From Thermoanaerobaculia bacterium (lineage in GTDB: Bacteria > Acidobacteriota > Thermoanaerobaculia > Multivoradales > JAHZIX01): a stretch of 36,620 nt of DNA. Made by a program: the position numbers and the translations under genes. The DNA lies in the NCBI GenBank assembly GCA_027069135.1, contig JALXFE010000576.1:1-36620 (forward strand), in the 5' to 3' direction. Each line of letters opens with the position of its first letter. Positions within the stretch are counted from its first letter, which is position 1. This document shows positions 24,401 to 32,062 of the stretch, in pieces. The notes under the pieces are model-generated. The model did no database searches. It was not told the origin of the DNA and was given only the letters and a program-made list of their open reading frames with translations.

Positions 24401-25578
24401 GCCCTCGGCCCGCCGTAGGCCCGGACCTGTCGCGGGAGATAACCCGGTGCCCGAGCGACGATAGAAAACCTCTCGAAGGGAGGCCGGGGCAAGGTGTAGC
24501 GGCCCTCGCGGTCGGTAAAGACAGAGGTTCCAGGATCGTGCCGAGGCCAGACCAAGGCTCCGGGGACACCCCGGCCCTTCGCCCGTTCCACGACCTTTCC
24601 GGTCAGCCGGTTGGCGGCCGGAAAGAGAATCTGATGGGTATCTCGGCTCTCCTCTCCGGACTCCGAGAGGGCCGGGATCCGGCTCTGCAGGCGCCGTCCG
24701 TCGACGGTGAAGAGCTGGAGATCGGCGGCCTCCGAAGCGGGTGCCTTCAAGATCGCTCGCCCCGCCTCGTCGGTAAGGCCCACCGGCCAAGCAGGGTTCC
24801 CGGCAGCGATGTGGACTCCGGCTACCGATGCGCCGGTGGGATCTAGGACCTGGACGACGTGGCGCCGAGAGGGAACCGCCGGCAAGACCACCTCGGCATC
24901 GGCCACCACTCCCTTCAAGACTCCGCGGCCGACGGTGTCCGAAAAGGCGTTGATCTCCAGGAGCTCTGCTGAAGCTCGCGGAAAAGAAATCTTTCCGGAG
25001 GCATCTGTGCGTCCCAGGCGGGGTGCCGGGTACCAGCCTTCCGGCCAGAGATTCTCGCCCCCGGCTTCCCGGGCGTGAACCCAAGTACCCGCCGCCGGCT
25101 GGCGATTCTTCCTGACCACCCGGATCGATACCGCGATGGCCGGAACCGCGGGCAGCAGAGGCAAATCCAGAGGCTCCAGGATCGCGAGGACCGCAGACTC
25201 CATGGGGACATACCCGGTGGCGGTGATTCGAACCCGCCAAAGACCGGGCTGCGGGGAATGAAGCTCGAAGCGGCCGAGAAAATCCGTAGCCACGGTCGCT
25301 ACCGCAGGAGGATCACCGCTTTCTTCGGCGAGTCTCTCGAGGCGCTGGAAGTTGCCGAGAACCGGGATGAGCTCCACCAAAGCCCCTTGAATGGCCCCTC
25401 CAGCCCCGCCGCCGACCTTACCTCGAATTTTCAGAGGTAAAGCGCCTACCTCATCACTCCTTAAAGATTGAAGCTCATTGGAGACTATCTCTTGAGCCTC
25501 GCTTCGAGTCGCTGTGAGCAGGAGAGCCCCAAAGGAGACCAAAGCAGCTATGACAACTAGAACGTGCGGTCGGTTCAT
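21460..25578 (-). CDS. Giant exported carboxypeptidase-regulatory-like repeat protein
   Basis: A 1372-aa protein from ATG 25578 (MNRPHVLVVIAALVSFG), with GAGGGGG upstream. A Sec signal peptide ends near residue 29 (TRSEAQ). The rest consists of at least twelve tandem beta-sandwich modules of the carboxypeptidase-regulatory/prealbumin-like type. Each has an opening strand such as LRGKVVSADGKPVPGARI, LDGRVVDEGGEPVAEARI, LVGRITDLDGRPVEDAEL or VSGRVVSADGSRPLPEAL, then D-x-x-G-x-F and an ending like PGxYRLEARKxGY. No peptidase domain, TonB plug, beta-barrel or C-terminal sorting motif is visible, so it is probably a periplasmic or surface rod-like adhesion or scaffold protein. Open frame upstream of 25578 is promoter and leader, not coding. 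It has its own promoter (25668-25695). Confidence 0.88.
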   Translation of the reverse strand: MNRPHVLVVIAALVSFGALLLTATRSEAQEIVSNELQSLRSDEVGALPLKIRGKVGGGAGGAIQGALVELIPVLGNFQRLERLAEESGDPPAVATVATDFLGRFELHSPQPGLWRVRITATGYVPMESAVLAILEPLDLPLLPAVPAIAVSIRVVRKNRQPAAGTWVHAREAGGENLWPEGWYPAPRLGRTDASGKISFPRASAELLEINAFSDTVGRGVLKGVVADAEVVLPAVPSRRHVVQVLDPTGASVAGVHIAAGNPAWPVGLTDEAGRAILKAPASEAADLQLFTVDGRRLQSRIPALSESGEESRDTHQILFPAANRLTGKVVERAKGRGVPGALVWPRHDPGTSVFTDREGRYTLPRPPFERFSIVARAPGYLPRQVRAYGGPRADGRAPILALESAESIRGQVFDVEGNPLSGVGLEARLRGSGSVTRRAWSDADGRFDLTLLAAGSAYDLRARKEGYAVGSREVSLEGAARKDPMRVRILLARSRRGVGRVVDGEDRPISGAKVRIAAFGMAGNSRGGAIEALTGEKGFFEVAELPSQRLDIAASFEGFSTLQVRGVEVAAADLPSTQPVDLGTLVLVPGAALVGRITDLDGRPVEDAELRLRDTEEARSVAPGRAFRGVAVRGASGPKGRFEIGDLEVGRRFLLEVRHEDFLPTVLRDVEAPSEHPLTIALEPAAGLRGKVVSADGKPVPGARIGISAAPMEVGVVEPPGRRAEASRSTRADETGSFRFSGLVPGDLELYADADGYRPSDPKRVSVAPRKVVHGVLLTLERGSVLDGRVVDEGGEPVAEARIRLASQRAVSDVEGAFRLIGLPTGLKTLRIEHPGFERLDQKLFVEAGGNVLELVLRRGLSVSGRALTDEGDGIAGAQVVFEGRNWRDPRRFEALTQEDGAFVVYGVVDGGYDLEARAPGFAVTHREGALRVVGESVEGLEIVLKAGSSVFGQVLGLEFEELMGAEVFAADGDVVHRGTLDHEGRFEVADLGEGSWLLTASVEGGRRETSRRVAVRRGGERLERDLVFDGVSLRGVVTYDGGPLPDTTVTVTGRGIAAERSVVTDYQGVFELQDLEPARYRLSVSNARELLNHSRDVSVFGPREIRVDLQSAAVSGRVVSADGSRPLPEALVIFTQLLPGGDTGSMVSMVVSEEGTFHVARLTPGRYRLEARKDSYAPSERFLEVRGGEDREGLEIPLKATEGIEISARLASGRFPESLLLTVLDTGGQLVFSELRIGLEGGTAWFPTVPSGTWNLLVSTPGGAATRVPATVPGPTLEVVLPDAGRLRVQVLALSESNLLATLRLADPQGVPFEAVDGTGQPQREWKVTGGTAVIKAIPAGTWSLQVVASDGQVWQGRAITTGRAWTEVEM

Positions 25579-25625
25579 AACGCCCCCTCGAGTAAGTCGG
25601 AACGGTCGGGAAAACTTCTTAAGTG

Positions 25626-25654
25626 TTAACATTTTATAAAACATTACATAAACT
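25626..25654 (+). promoter_or_regulatory. Possible promoter toward the RTX gene cluster
   Basis: TTAACA (25626-25631) and TAAACT (25649-25654) are 17 bases apart in a local AT-rich island. They match five and four of six consensus positions. The transcript would carry a leader of about 230 bases before the first RTX gene. Confidence 0.35.
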
Positions 25655-25667
25655 GCCGTCATTCTGA

Positions 25668-25695
25668 AGTATAAGGAATTCCAGAATCGTGTCAA
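25668..25695 (-). promoter_or_regulatory. Near-consensus sigma-70 promoter of the giant repeat protein gene
   Basis: On the minus strand TTGACA (25695-25690) is a perfect -35 box and TATACT (25673-25668) is a five-of-six -10 box, separated by 16 bases. Transcription would start about 80 bases before the ATG at 25578. It is the best promoter in the window. Confidence 0.7.
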
Positions 25696-25750
25696 GCCTT
25701 CACAAGGGTCCAATCAGTAGACCTGGGCTCCCGGGAGCCGCGGGTGGGGA

Positions 25751-25899
25751 CCGGAGGGCCCCCTCCCCGAATCAGAAAGGAGGAGATGTGGTCACGCAAG
25801 ACCACGGGTGTGGACGTGCCCCGCGCACCTCGAGCACCGCAACGAGAGTAGATGTCCGAACAACTGTTTCTCTTACAAGGGAGAGTATCGAATGAGTAA
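25751..25899 (+). promoter_or_regulatory. Structured leader before the first RTX gene
   Basis: The leader holds a GC-rich inverted repeat (GGAGGG/CCCTCC near 25753-25766), a strong Shine-Dalgarno-like AGGAGG (25778-25783) two bases before an ATG, and immediately a hairpin GTGGTC/GACCAC (25788-25793 with 25800-25805). Two very short frames follow: 21 codons from 25786 ending at TAG 25849-25851, then 15 codons from the ATG at 25852 whose stop lies inside the RTX start region. Whether either is translated is unknown; the 2-base spacing of the first is poor. Confidence 0.35.
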
Positions 25900-26305
25900 G
25901 TCTATTCGCATTTCCACCGTGGCCGGCCTCGCGCTGACCGTCCTTGTCCTGCTATCCGCCAGTGCGGCTTCGGCCCAGATCTCGGTGCCGGTGGGGCCGC
26001 GTGTCCCCGCGATCGCCTGCCTCTTGTTGAGCAATGCCAGCAACACCTATAACGGAAGCGCCGGGGACAATTGCGTCTTCGGCAACGGGGGTGACGACAC
26101 CCTCAACGGCAATGCCGGCAACGATATGTTGCACGGCGGTTCCGGCAACGACACTCTCAACGGTGGTTCCGGCGACGACGTCCTCAACGGGAATTCCGGC
26201 AACGACACCCTCAACGGTGGCTCTGGCGACGACACCCTCAACGGCGGAAGCGGCAACGACAGCTGCGACGGCGGGTCTGGTTCCAACACCTTGACCAACT
26301 GCTAA
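25892..26305 (+). CDS. Small Sec-exported RTX-repeat protein 1
   Basis: A 137-aa protein from ATG 25892 ([12 protein letters not shown]), with AAGGGAGAG upstream. A clear Sec signal peptide ends at S-A-S-A-A-S-A-Q (about residue 29). The mature part opens with I-A-C-L-L-L and D-N-C-V-F-G, then runs through about eight RTX nonapeptides (G-G-S-G-N-D-T-L-N type), the calcium-binding beta-roll motif of hemolysin-type repeats. It ends with D-S-C-D-G-G and a terminal N-C. No catalytic domain or type I secretion signal is present. It is the first of three paralogues in tandem; the four cysteines are conserved in all three. The product is probably a small secreted calcium-dependent beta-roll with disulfide caps (inference). 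Confidence 0.88.
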   Translation: MSKSIRISTVAGLALTVLVLLSASAASAQISVPVGPRVPAIACLLLSNASNTYNGSAGDNCVFGNGGDDTLNGNAGNDMLHGGSGNDTLNGGSGDDVLNGNSGNDTLNGGSGDDTLNGGSGNDSCDGGSGSNTLTNC

Positions 26306-26323
26306 CCGCTAACCCAACCCATG

Positions 26324-26365
26324 GCCTCGGGGGCGCGCCGCCCTCAAGCGGCGGGCCCTTGAGGC
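26324..26365 (+). terminator. Overlapping inverted repeats between RTX genes 1 and 2
   Basis: GCCGC (26337-26341) can pair with GCGGC (26348-26352), while CCTCAAG (26342-26348) can pair with CTTGAGG (26358-26364), and GCCTC (26324-26328) with GAGGC (26361-26365). The two inner stems are mutually exclusive. No long T-run follows (TGTGGTCTTGTCTCC), so this may be a weak terminator or a processing/attenuation element. Confidence 0.45.
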
Positions 26366-26463
26366 TGTGGTCTTGTCTCCTAAGTCTCGAGCCCCTCGAA
26401 GCTCCTCTTTTCGGGGTCTTGGGTGGGGCTCCAAGAATATTCTGATTCCATTTGGAGGAAACC

Positions 26464-26949
26464 ATGAAACGATCTCTGAAAATTGCATCTCTCGCCGTCT
26501 TGGGGCTGGCCGTCGCCCTGCTCCTCAGTGCAACGGCTGCCTCTGCCCAAATTGCAGCATTTCAACAGGCCATCCCTTGCCTACTCCTGGGCAATGGTAA
26601 CGACACTTACAACGGCACCAACGGCCCCAACTGCGTCTTCGGCAACGGCGGTGACGATACTCTCAATGGCCGGGGTGGAGCCGACACATTGAATGGAGGC
26701 GCGGGCGACGACACCTTGAACGGCGGTAACGGCGACGACACCCTCACCGGCGCCGCGGGCGACGATACTCTCAACGGAGGGGATGGGGATGACACCCTCA
26801 ACGGGAACGGCGGCGCCGACACGCTGAACGGCGACAACGGCAACGACACCTTGAACGGCGGAGCCGGCAACGATTTCCTAGACGGCGGCGCCGGCGCCGA
26901 TGCCTGCAACGGTGGCGCGGGAAGCAACGTGATCATCAACTGTCCGTAA
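26464..26949 (+). CDS. Small Sec-exported RTX-repeat protein 2
   Basis: A 161-aa paralogue of the preceding protein, starting at ATG 26464 with GGAGG five bases upstream. The signal peptide (about 1-29) ends T-A-A-S-A-Q. The same frame is kept: I-P-C-L-L-L and P-N-C-V-F-G at the start, about eleven RTX nonapeptides (G-A-G-D-D-T-L-N-G type, with A-D-T-L variants), then D-A-C-N-G-G and I-N-C-P at the end. It is the longest of the three, differing mainly in repeat number, which suggests expansion by recombination among 27-bp units. It is followed by a strong terminator. Confidence 0.88.
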   Translation: MKRSLKIASLAVLGLAVALLLSATAASAQIAAFQQAIPCLLLGNGNDTYNGTNGPNCVFGNGGDDTLNGRGGADTLNGGAGDDTLNGGNGDDTLTGAAGDDTLNGGDGDDTLNGNGGADTLNGDNGNDTLNGGAGNDFLDGGAGADACNGGAGSNVIINCP

Positions 26950-26976
26950 TCGGAGCATTTCTGATCCTTTCAACCG

Positions 26977-27003
26977 AGAGCGTCCCAAGCCCTGGGACGC
27001 TCT
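26977..27003 (+). terminator. Rho-independent terminator after RTX gene 2
   Basis: AGAGCGTCCCA (26977-26987) pairs perfectly with TGGGACGCTCT (26993-27003) around a 5-base loop, followed by TTCG. It lies 27 bases after the stop of RTX gene 2, implying that RTX gene 3 has its own promoter or is read through. Confidence 0.8.
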
Positions 27004-27078
27004 TTCGTCCACCCCACAGTCCTCGCAGCACTCCGGATAAGGGAGCTCGAGGCGCCAAACCCAAAAAGGAAATGAACT

Positions 27079-27405
27079 ATGAACGCCAGAAGGATCCTCT
27101 CTACCCTCACAGCATTGGCAACCGCCCTGGTGCTCCTGGTGAGCGCAGTGCCCGCCGACGCCGCTCTTGCCTGCCAGCTTCTCGGCCCCGGACCCGACAT
27201 TTTCAACGGCGGCACCCGGGACGATTGCGTCAACGGTGGCGCTGGCAAAGACATTCTCAACGGCAATGCCGGCGATGACCGACTCTTCGGCGGTCCCGGG
27301 GACGACTCCCTCAACGGGGGATCCGGGGACGACTATCTCAACGGGGGCCCCGGAAACGATTCCTGCAATGGAGGATCCGGCAACGACACGATCATTAACT
27401 GCTGA
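27079..27405 (+). CDS. Small Sec-exported RTX-repeat protein 3
   Basis: A 108-aa paralogue, the shortest of the three, from ATG 27079 with AAAAAGGAA upstream. The signal peptide (about 1-29) ends V-P-A-D-A-A. The mature protein has L-A-C-Q-L-L and D-D-C-V-N-G, then about seven RTX nonapeptides (G-P-G-D-D-S-L-N-G type), D-S-C-N-G-G and a final I-I-N-C. The four-cysteine frame is the same as in proteins 1 and 2, although the leader and the first repeats have diverged. It is convergent with nqrF, from which it is separated by a strong hairpin. Confidence 0.87.
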   Translation: MNARRILSTLTALATALVLLVSAVPADAALACQLLGPGPDIFNGGTRDDCVNGGAGKDILNGNAGDDRLFGGPGDDSLNGGSGDDYLNGGPGNDSCNGGSGNDTIINC

Positions 27406-27462
27406 ACGGCGTCTCCTGGCCGCCGACCAGCGCGGTAGGAGAAACATCTCCATATATGGGTT

Positions 27463-27490
27463 GGGCGCGTCGTAGGGATACGACGCGCCC
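27463..27490. terminator. Strong hairpin terminator between RTX gene 3 and nqrF
   Basis: GGGCGCGTCGTA (27463-27474) pairs perfectly over 12 bp with TACGACGCGCCC (27479-27490) around GGGA. It serves the convergent ends of RTX gene 3 (plus) and the nqr operon (minus). T-runs are short on both sides. Confidence 0.75.
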
Positions 27491-27550
27491 TTCCCCATTC
27501 TTCGGAGCGTGGCTCCTACCGGGGGGTCCCCTACGGCCCGTGGCAAAAGT

Positions 27551-28771
27551 CTAGCCGAAGTCGTCGAAGAGGATGTTCTCCGGCTCAACGCCCATGCTGT
27601 CGAGCATCTTCATACAGGCGTCAAGCATCAGCGGTGGGCCGCAGAGGTAATACTCGATGTCCTCCGGCGCCGGGTGATCTTTCAGGTAATTGTCCAGGAC
27701 TACCTGGTGGATGAAGCCCTTGTAGCCCTCCCAATGATCCTCCGGCTGAGGCTCGGACATGGCCATATGCCACTCGAAGTTCGGGAAGTCCTTGGCGATA
27801 GAATCGAAATCCTCGATGTAAAAAGCTTCCCTCAAGCTCCGGGCTCCGTACCAGAACGTCACCTTACGGTCCGTGTTGAGCCGCCGGAACTGGTCGAAGA
27901 TGTGGGAGCGCATGGGTGCCATGCCCGCACCGCCGCCGATAAAACACATTTCGTTGTTCGTTTCCCGGGCAAAGAACTCACCGAAGGGCCCGGAGATGGT
28001 CACCTCGTCTCCGGGCTTGAGGCTGAAGATGTAGGAAGACATCTTCCCCGGCGGCACATCCGGCTGCCGCGGCGGCGGAGAAGCTACCCGGACGTTGAGC
28101 ATGATGATGCCTTTCTCCTCCGGGTAACTGGCCATGGAGTACGCTCGGGTGACATCCTCATCGACCTTCGACACGTAACGCCAGACATCGAATCGATCCC
28201 AGTCCGCCCGATACTCCTCCTGAACGTCGAAATCCTTGTACTCCACGACGTGGGGAGGGCATTCGATCTGAATATAGCCTCCGGCGCGAAACGGAACCTC
28301 TTCACCCGGGGGTAACTCCAGCACCAACTCCTTGATGAATGTGGCGACGTTGTCGTTGGAGCGTACTTTGCACCGCCATTTGCGAATGCTGAAGATCTCC
28401 GGCTCGACTTCGATCTTCATATCCGACTTGACCTTGACCTGACAGGAGAGGCGACAACCTTCCCGGGCCTCGCCGCGGCCGATGAAACCCTTTTCCGTGG
28501 GCAACATAGCACCGCCGCCTTCGAGGACATGCACCTTGCAGACCCCACAACTCCCCATTCCTCCACAGGCGGAGGGAATGAAAATCTTGTTGTCCGCCAG
28601 GGTGTTCAGGAGACTGGAACCGGACTGTACGGTGATCGCCTTGGATTCGTCATCGTTGATGAGAATCCTGACGTCACCGCTGGCGACCAACTTGCTCTTG
28701 GCCACCAACAAGATCGTCACCAAGGACAAGATGACGACGGTAAACATGAGCACGCCGAGTGCAATCGTCAT
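27551..28771 (-). CDS. nqrF: Na+-translocating NADH:quinone reductase subunit F
   Basis: A 406-aa subunit that takes electrons from NADH. An N-terminal membrane helix (about 4-24) is followed by a 2Fe-2S ferredoxin domain with C69, C75, C78 and C110, matching Cys70/76/79/111 of the Vibrio protein. The flavin reductase part has R-A-Y-S-M-A-S-Y-P (209-217) for [16 protein letters not shown], and the NADH site [14 protein letters not shown], with the C-terminal YYLCGPPLM and the ending LFDDFG. It is the last gene of the operon, 45 bases after nqrE. Confidence 0.97.
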   Translation of the reverse strand: MTIALGVLMFTVVILSLVTILLVAKSKLVASGDVRILINDDESKAITVQSGSSLLNTLADNKIFIPSACGGMGSCGVCKVHVLEGGGAMLPTEKGFIGRGEAREGCRLSCQVKVKSDMKIEVEPEIFSIRKWRCKVRSNDNVATFIKELVLELPPGEEVPFRAGGYIQIECPPHVVEYKDFDVQEEYRADWDRFDVWRYVSKVDEDVTRAYSMASYPEEKGIIMLNVRVASPPPRQPDVPPGKMSSYIFSLKPGDEVTISGPFGEFFARETNNEMCFIGGGAGMAPMRSHIFDQFRRLNTDRKVTFWYGARSLREAFYIEDFDSIAKDFPNFEWHMAMSEPQPEDHWEGYKGFIHQVVLDNYLKDHPAPEDIEYYLCGPPLMLDACMKMLDSMGVEPENILFDDFG

Positions 28772-28816
28772 GGTCTATTTGAATCCCTTCTCGCGCTTGT
28801 TCAGCTTTCGACGAGC

Positions 28817-29434
28817 CTATAGCTGGATGCCGCCGAAGGCCATAAAGCCGATGGCCATCAGGCCGGCAATCATGAAAGTGAGGCCTAGGCCACGCAGGGC
28901 CGGTGGAACGTTGCTGTAGCGTAGGCGCTCACGGATGGAAGCCATGGCCACCACTGCCAGGAGCCAACCGACCCCGTTGCTGAAGCCAAAAACCACACTC
29001 TGGCCGAAATCATAATCCCGCTCCACCATCCACAGGGAGGCGCCCAAGATGGCGCAATTCACTGCGATGAGGGGTAGGAAGACCCCCAGAGCGTTGTACA
29101 AACTGGGAACGTAGCGGTCCAGGAACATTTCTACCAACTGGGTCATCGCAGCGATGGTACCGATATAGCACAGGAATCCCAGAAACGAGAGATCGTATTG
29201 CCCGAGGCTCGGATGGACCCAGGCCAGGGCACCGTCCTTGAGCAGATATTGGTAGATCAGGTTATTCGCCGGTACGGTCACCGAGAGGACGAAGACCACC
29301 GCCAGACCCAACCCCAAGGCCGTCTCGACCTTCTTGGAGACCGCCAAGAATGAACACATTCCCAAGAAAAAGGCCAAGGCCATATTCTCGACGAAGACCG
29401 CTTTGACGGCGAGGCTCAGATATTCCTCGAGCAT
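28817..29434 (-). CDS. nqrE: Na+-translocating NADH:quinone reductase subunit E
   Basis: A 205-aa six-helix membrane subunit. The cysteines in [10 protein letters not shown] (C27) and in [10 protein letters not shown] (mid-protein) are those that with NqrD hold the intramembrane iron centre, which NqrM helps to assemble. [14 protein letters not shown] at the N-terminus is highly characteristic. Length is as in Vibrio. The gene starts three bases after the nqrD stop. Confidence 0.97.
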   Translation of the reverse strand: MLEEYLSLAVKAVFVENMALAFFLGMCSFLAVSKKVETALGLGLAVVFVLSVTVPANNLIYQYLLKDGALAWVHPSLGQYDLSFLGFLCYIGTIAAMTQLVEMFLDRYVPSLYNALGVFLPLIAVNCAILGASLWMVERDYDFGQSVVFGFSNGVGWLLAVVAMASIRERLRYSNVPPALRGLGLTFMIAGLMAIGFMAFGGIQL

Positions 29435-29437
29435 GGT

Positions 29438-30061
29438 CTAGTCCTCCTCCACTTGCTCGGGTTTCCAAGTTCTAAGGAGCCAGATGAACATCCCTATGAT
29501 GAAAAATGCTGCCGGAGAGAGCAGCATGAGCCCGTTGGGCTGATACCAACCGCCGTCCCTCACCAGGGGAAACACCGTAACCCCGAAGAGCTTACCGGCC
29601 CCGAGGAGCTCACGTATAGTCGCCGTTCCAATGAGTACCACGGAGTATCCAAGCCCGTTGCCGATACCATCGAGTACGCTCAGCCAGGGACCGTTCTGCA
29701 TCGCGTAAGCTTCCGCTCGACCCATCACGATGCAATTCGTGATGATCAATCCCACGAAGACCGACAGCTGCTTGCTGATGTCGAACAAAAAGGCCTTGAG
29801 GACCTGGTCCGCGACGATCACCAAACTAGCGATGATCGTCAGCTGGACGATGATGCGGATGCTGCTTGGAATTCCGTTGCGCACCAGGCTCACGAAGAAA
29901 TTCGAGAAGGTCAGGACCGCGATGAGGGCCGCGGACATGACGACCGAGGTCTCGAGCTTCGACGTGACCGCTAGAGCTGAGCAGATTCCCAGCACTTGCA
30001 AGGCGATGGGATTGTTGTTGAAGAGCGGATCGATCAGCACATCCCGACTTGATTTGGCCAT
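29438..30061 (-). CDS. nqrD: Na+-translocating NADH:quinone reductase subunit D
   Basis: A 207-aa membrane subunit, homologous to NqrE with inverted topology. It has [23 protein letters not shown] with the iron-centre Cys27, and [13 protein letters not shown] with the second cysteine. The C-terminus is short and charged ([11 protein letters not shown]). Its start overlaps the nqrC stop by one base (TGATG). Confidence 0.97.
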   Translation of the reverse strand: MAKSSRDVLIDPLFNNNPIALQVLGICSALAVTSKLETSVVMSAALIAVLTFSNFFVSLVRNGIPSSIRIIVQLTIIASLVIVADQVLKAFLFDISKQLSVFVGLIITNCIVMGRAEAYAMQNGPWLSVLDGIGNGLGYSVVLIGTATIRELLGAGKLFGVTVFPLVRDGGWYQPNGLMLLSPAAFFIIGMFIWLLRTWKPEQVEED

Positions 30062-30843
30062 CAGGCGGCCCTCCTAAGCTCGCGAAACGTGTCGAAGTAC
30101 TCGCCAAAGCCCTGATCACTGAGCCAAAAAGCGAGGAGGTTCGTCACTCCCCGCGAAGTGATGGTCGCTCCGGAGAGGCCGTCGACTTGATAAGGGTCCT
30201 CCGAGGCCGGGCCGGCGGGGCCTTTGACCACCTTGATCCGGACTTCGCCATCGGCACCATAGATCTTGCGACCGGGCCAGAGGGCCTTCCAATTGGGGTT
30301 GTCGACCTCACCACCTAAACCCGGTGTCTCCTTATGCTCGTAAAAAGTGAGTCCCTCGATCGTCTCCATATCTCCCCCCACGGCGACGAAGCCATAGAGG
30401 GCGCCCCACAATCCCTGGCCTTCGATCGGAAGAACGAGTTTCTTCAATTCGCCGCCCTCGCCGACCAGTTTGTAGACCACGGCCTGGTTGGCGACCCGTT
30501 TGATCAACGCCGGGTTGGAATCCACTTCGAAGCTTCGGGCGGGGTTCCGGGCCATCTTGCGTTGATCGACGGAATCAGGATCGATATCCGGCACTTCCTG
30601 CCCCGTCTTCAGATCCACCACCACCGCCTCGAAGGAGGCGAACCGCCGGGCCACTTCGTCTGCCGCGATATCTTCGCCTTCCTCGAGAAGCCCCGCTGCA
30701 AGCAGTACATTGCACTGCCGGTCCAGGGTCAGATTTTCATCCTGCCGGGATTTCAGGGTCACCGCCGCCGAGGTCACCAGGACTGAACAGACCAGGCAGA
30801 TCGCTGCGGCGAAACCTAGGGTGTACCACGCGCTACGCGGCAT
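30061..30843 (-). CDS. nqrC: Na+-translocating NADH:quinone reductase subunit C
   Basis: A 260-aa subunit with one N-terminal membrane helix (about 8-30) and a periplasmic FMN-binding domain. The covalent FMN site is D-G-L-S-G-A-T, with Thr227 corresponding to Thr225 of Vibrio NqrC; ApbE attaches the flavin. Other family segments are [14 protein letters not shown] and [16 protein letters not shown]. The start lies 11 bases inside the end of nqrB, implying translational coupling. Confidence 0.97.
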   Translation of the reverse strand: MPRSAWYTLGFAAAICLVCSVLVTSAAVTLKSRQDENLTLDRQCNVLLAAGLLEEGEDIAADEVARRFASFEAVVVDLKTGQEVPDIDPDSVDQRKMARNPARSFEVDSNPALIKRVANQAVVYKLVGEGGELKKLVLPIEGQGLWGALYGFVAVGGDMETIEGLTFYEHKETPGLGGEVDNPNWKALWPGRKIYGADGEVRIKVVKGPAGPASEDPYQVDGLSGATITSRGVTNLLAFWLSDQGFGEYFDTFRELRRAA

Positions 30844-32062
30844 ATCGGGCCCTCCTACGCTTGATGTTCGCCTGAACGACGTAATGGTCGATGAAGGCGG
30901 CGAAGAGGTTCATGAAGAGAATGGCCAGCATCATGCCTTCCGGAAAGGCCGGATTCACGACGCGGATCAGGATCGCCAGGATTCCTATGAAGAATCCGTA
31001 AATCCAACGGCCGACGTTGGAATGGGCCGCGGAAACCGGATCCGTGGCCATGAACACCGCCCCGAAGGCCCAGCCCCCGAGAACAATGTGCCAATGGAAG
31101 GGAACGTTGAGCAACGGATTGGTATCCGAACCCACAGCGTTGAGAAGCAATGTCATCGCGAAGCTTCCGATCACCAACCCCGACATCACCCGCCAGGAAC
31201 CGACGCGGGTGAGAATGAGGATGGCGGCACCGATCAGGCAGGCTAAAGCCGAGGTCTCTCCCATCGAACCCGGCACGAGGCCCAGAAAGGCGTCCCACCA
31301 TGAGACGTGCTCGGATGCGAGAGCCGCTGGCCCAGCCTCCGCCGCCCGGGCCAGCCAGGTCGCCCCGCTGTAGCCGTCGACGTTGGTTTGTGCCGCGACC
31401 CAGACTTTGTCTCCGGAGATCTGCCCCGGGTAGGCAAAGAAGAGAAAGGCGCGGGCGGTGAGGGCGGGATTCAAAAAATTCATCCCTGTGCCGCCGAAGA
31501 TTTCTTTGCCGATGACCGTTCCGAAAGCGATGCCGATGGCCACCTGCCAGAGGGGAATCGTCGGTGGGAGGATCAGCGGGAAAAGCATCCCCGTGACCAG
31601 GAAGCCCTCGTTGATCTCATGCTTGCGAGCCACCGCGAAGAGGGTCTCGCAATTTCCCCCGATGGCGAAGGTGACGAGCAGGACCGGCAAATAGTAGAGA
31701 GCACCGTGGATCCCACAGGCCAGGAGGTTGGTCGGATCGAAGGCTCCCTCCCCCATGAGCTTCGTAAACAACGCCGTCTGCCAATTATCCAGGGGCAACG
31801 CCCCCCCGGCGATGGCCCGGTGGGCTTGCAGGCCGGTGTTGTACATCGCCATCAGGATCGCCGGCACCAGGGCCACGACGACGACAGCCATCATCCTCTT
31901 GAGATCGAGGGCGTCGCGCACGTGGGAGGGTCCTCGGGTGACCTCCCCGGGAGTAAAAATGAAGGAATCCGTCGCTTCGTAGAGTGGGTGGAGCTTCTCC
32001 AGCTTGCCGCCCTTTTCGAAGAGCTTCGCCTGTTTGTCGAGGAGCGCTCGAAGAGCTTTCAT
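30833..32062 (-). CDS. nqrB: Na+-translocating NADH:quinone reductase subunit B
   Basis: A 409-aa multi-helix membrane subunit that carries covalent FMN, riboflavin and part of the sodium path. The FMN site S-G-A-T is at 232-235 (Thr235, equivalent to Thr236 in Vibrio). Conserved segments include [36 protein letters not shown] and [27 protein letters not shown]. The N-terminal 55 residues are cytoplasmic. Its start overlaps the nqrA stop by one base. Confidence 0.97.
   Translation of the reverse strand: MKALRALLDKQAKLFEKGGKLEKLHPLYEATDSFIFTPGEVTRGPSHVRDALDLKRMMAVVVVALVPAILMAMYNTGLQAHRAIAGGALPLDNWQTALFTKLMGEGAFDPTNLLACGIHGALYYLPVLLVTFAIGGNCETLFAVARKHEINEGFLVTGMLFPLILPPTIPLWQVAIGIAFGTVIGKEIFGGTGMNFLNPALTARAFLFFAYPGQISGDKVWVAAQTNVDGYSGATWLARAAEAGPAALASEHVSWWDAFLGLVPGSMGETSALACLIGAAILILTRVGSWRVMSGLVIGSFAMTLLLNAVGSDTNPLLNVPFHWHIVLGGWAFGAVFMATDPVSAAHSNVGRWIYGFFIGILAILIRVVNPAFPEGMMLAILFMNLFAAFIDHYVVQANIKRRRARYAA

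Noticed and set aside
25225-25235. GATTCGAACCC looks like the T-arm of a tRNA gene
   Set aside because: It lies in the coding sequence of the giant repeat protein (RVRITATG segment); no acceptor, D or anticodon stems surround it.
25683-25709. TTGTGA near the giant gene promoter as a second CRP site
   Set aside because: Only one half-site is good (TGTGA); the other half does not match TCACA at the required 6-base spacing.
25579-25713. 45-codon N-terminal extension of the giant repeat protein
   Set aside because: It would run through the promoter and leader, and the signal peptide plus ribosome-binding site mark ATG 25578 as the start.
26100-26280. Regular 27-bp DNA repeats resembling a CRISPR or minisatellite array
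   Set aside because: The period equals nine codons and the repeats encode RTX nonapeptides in frame, with many synonymous changes and no spacers.
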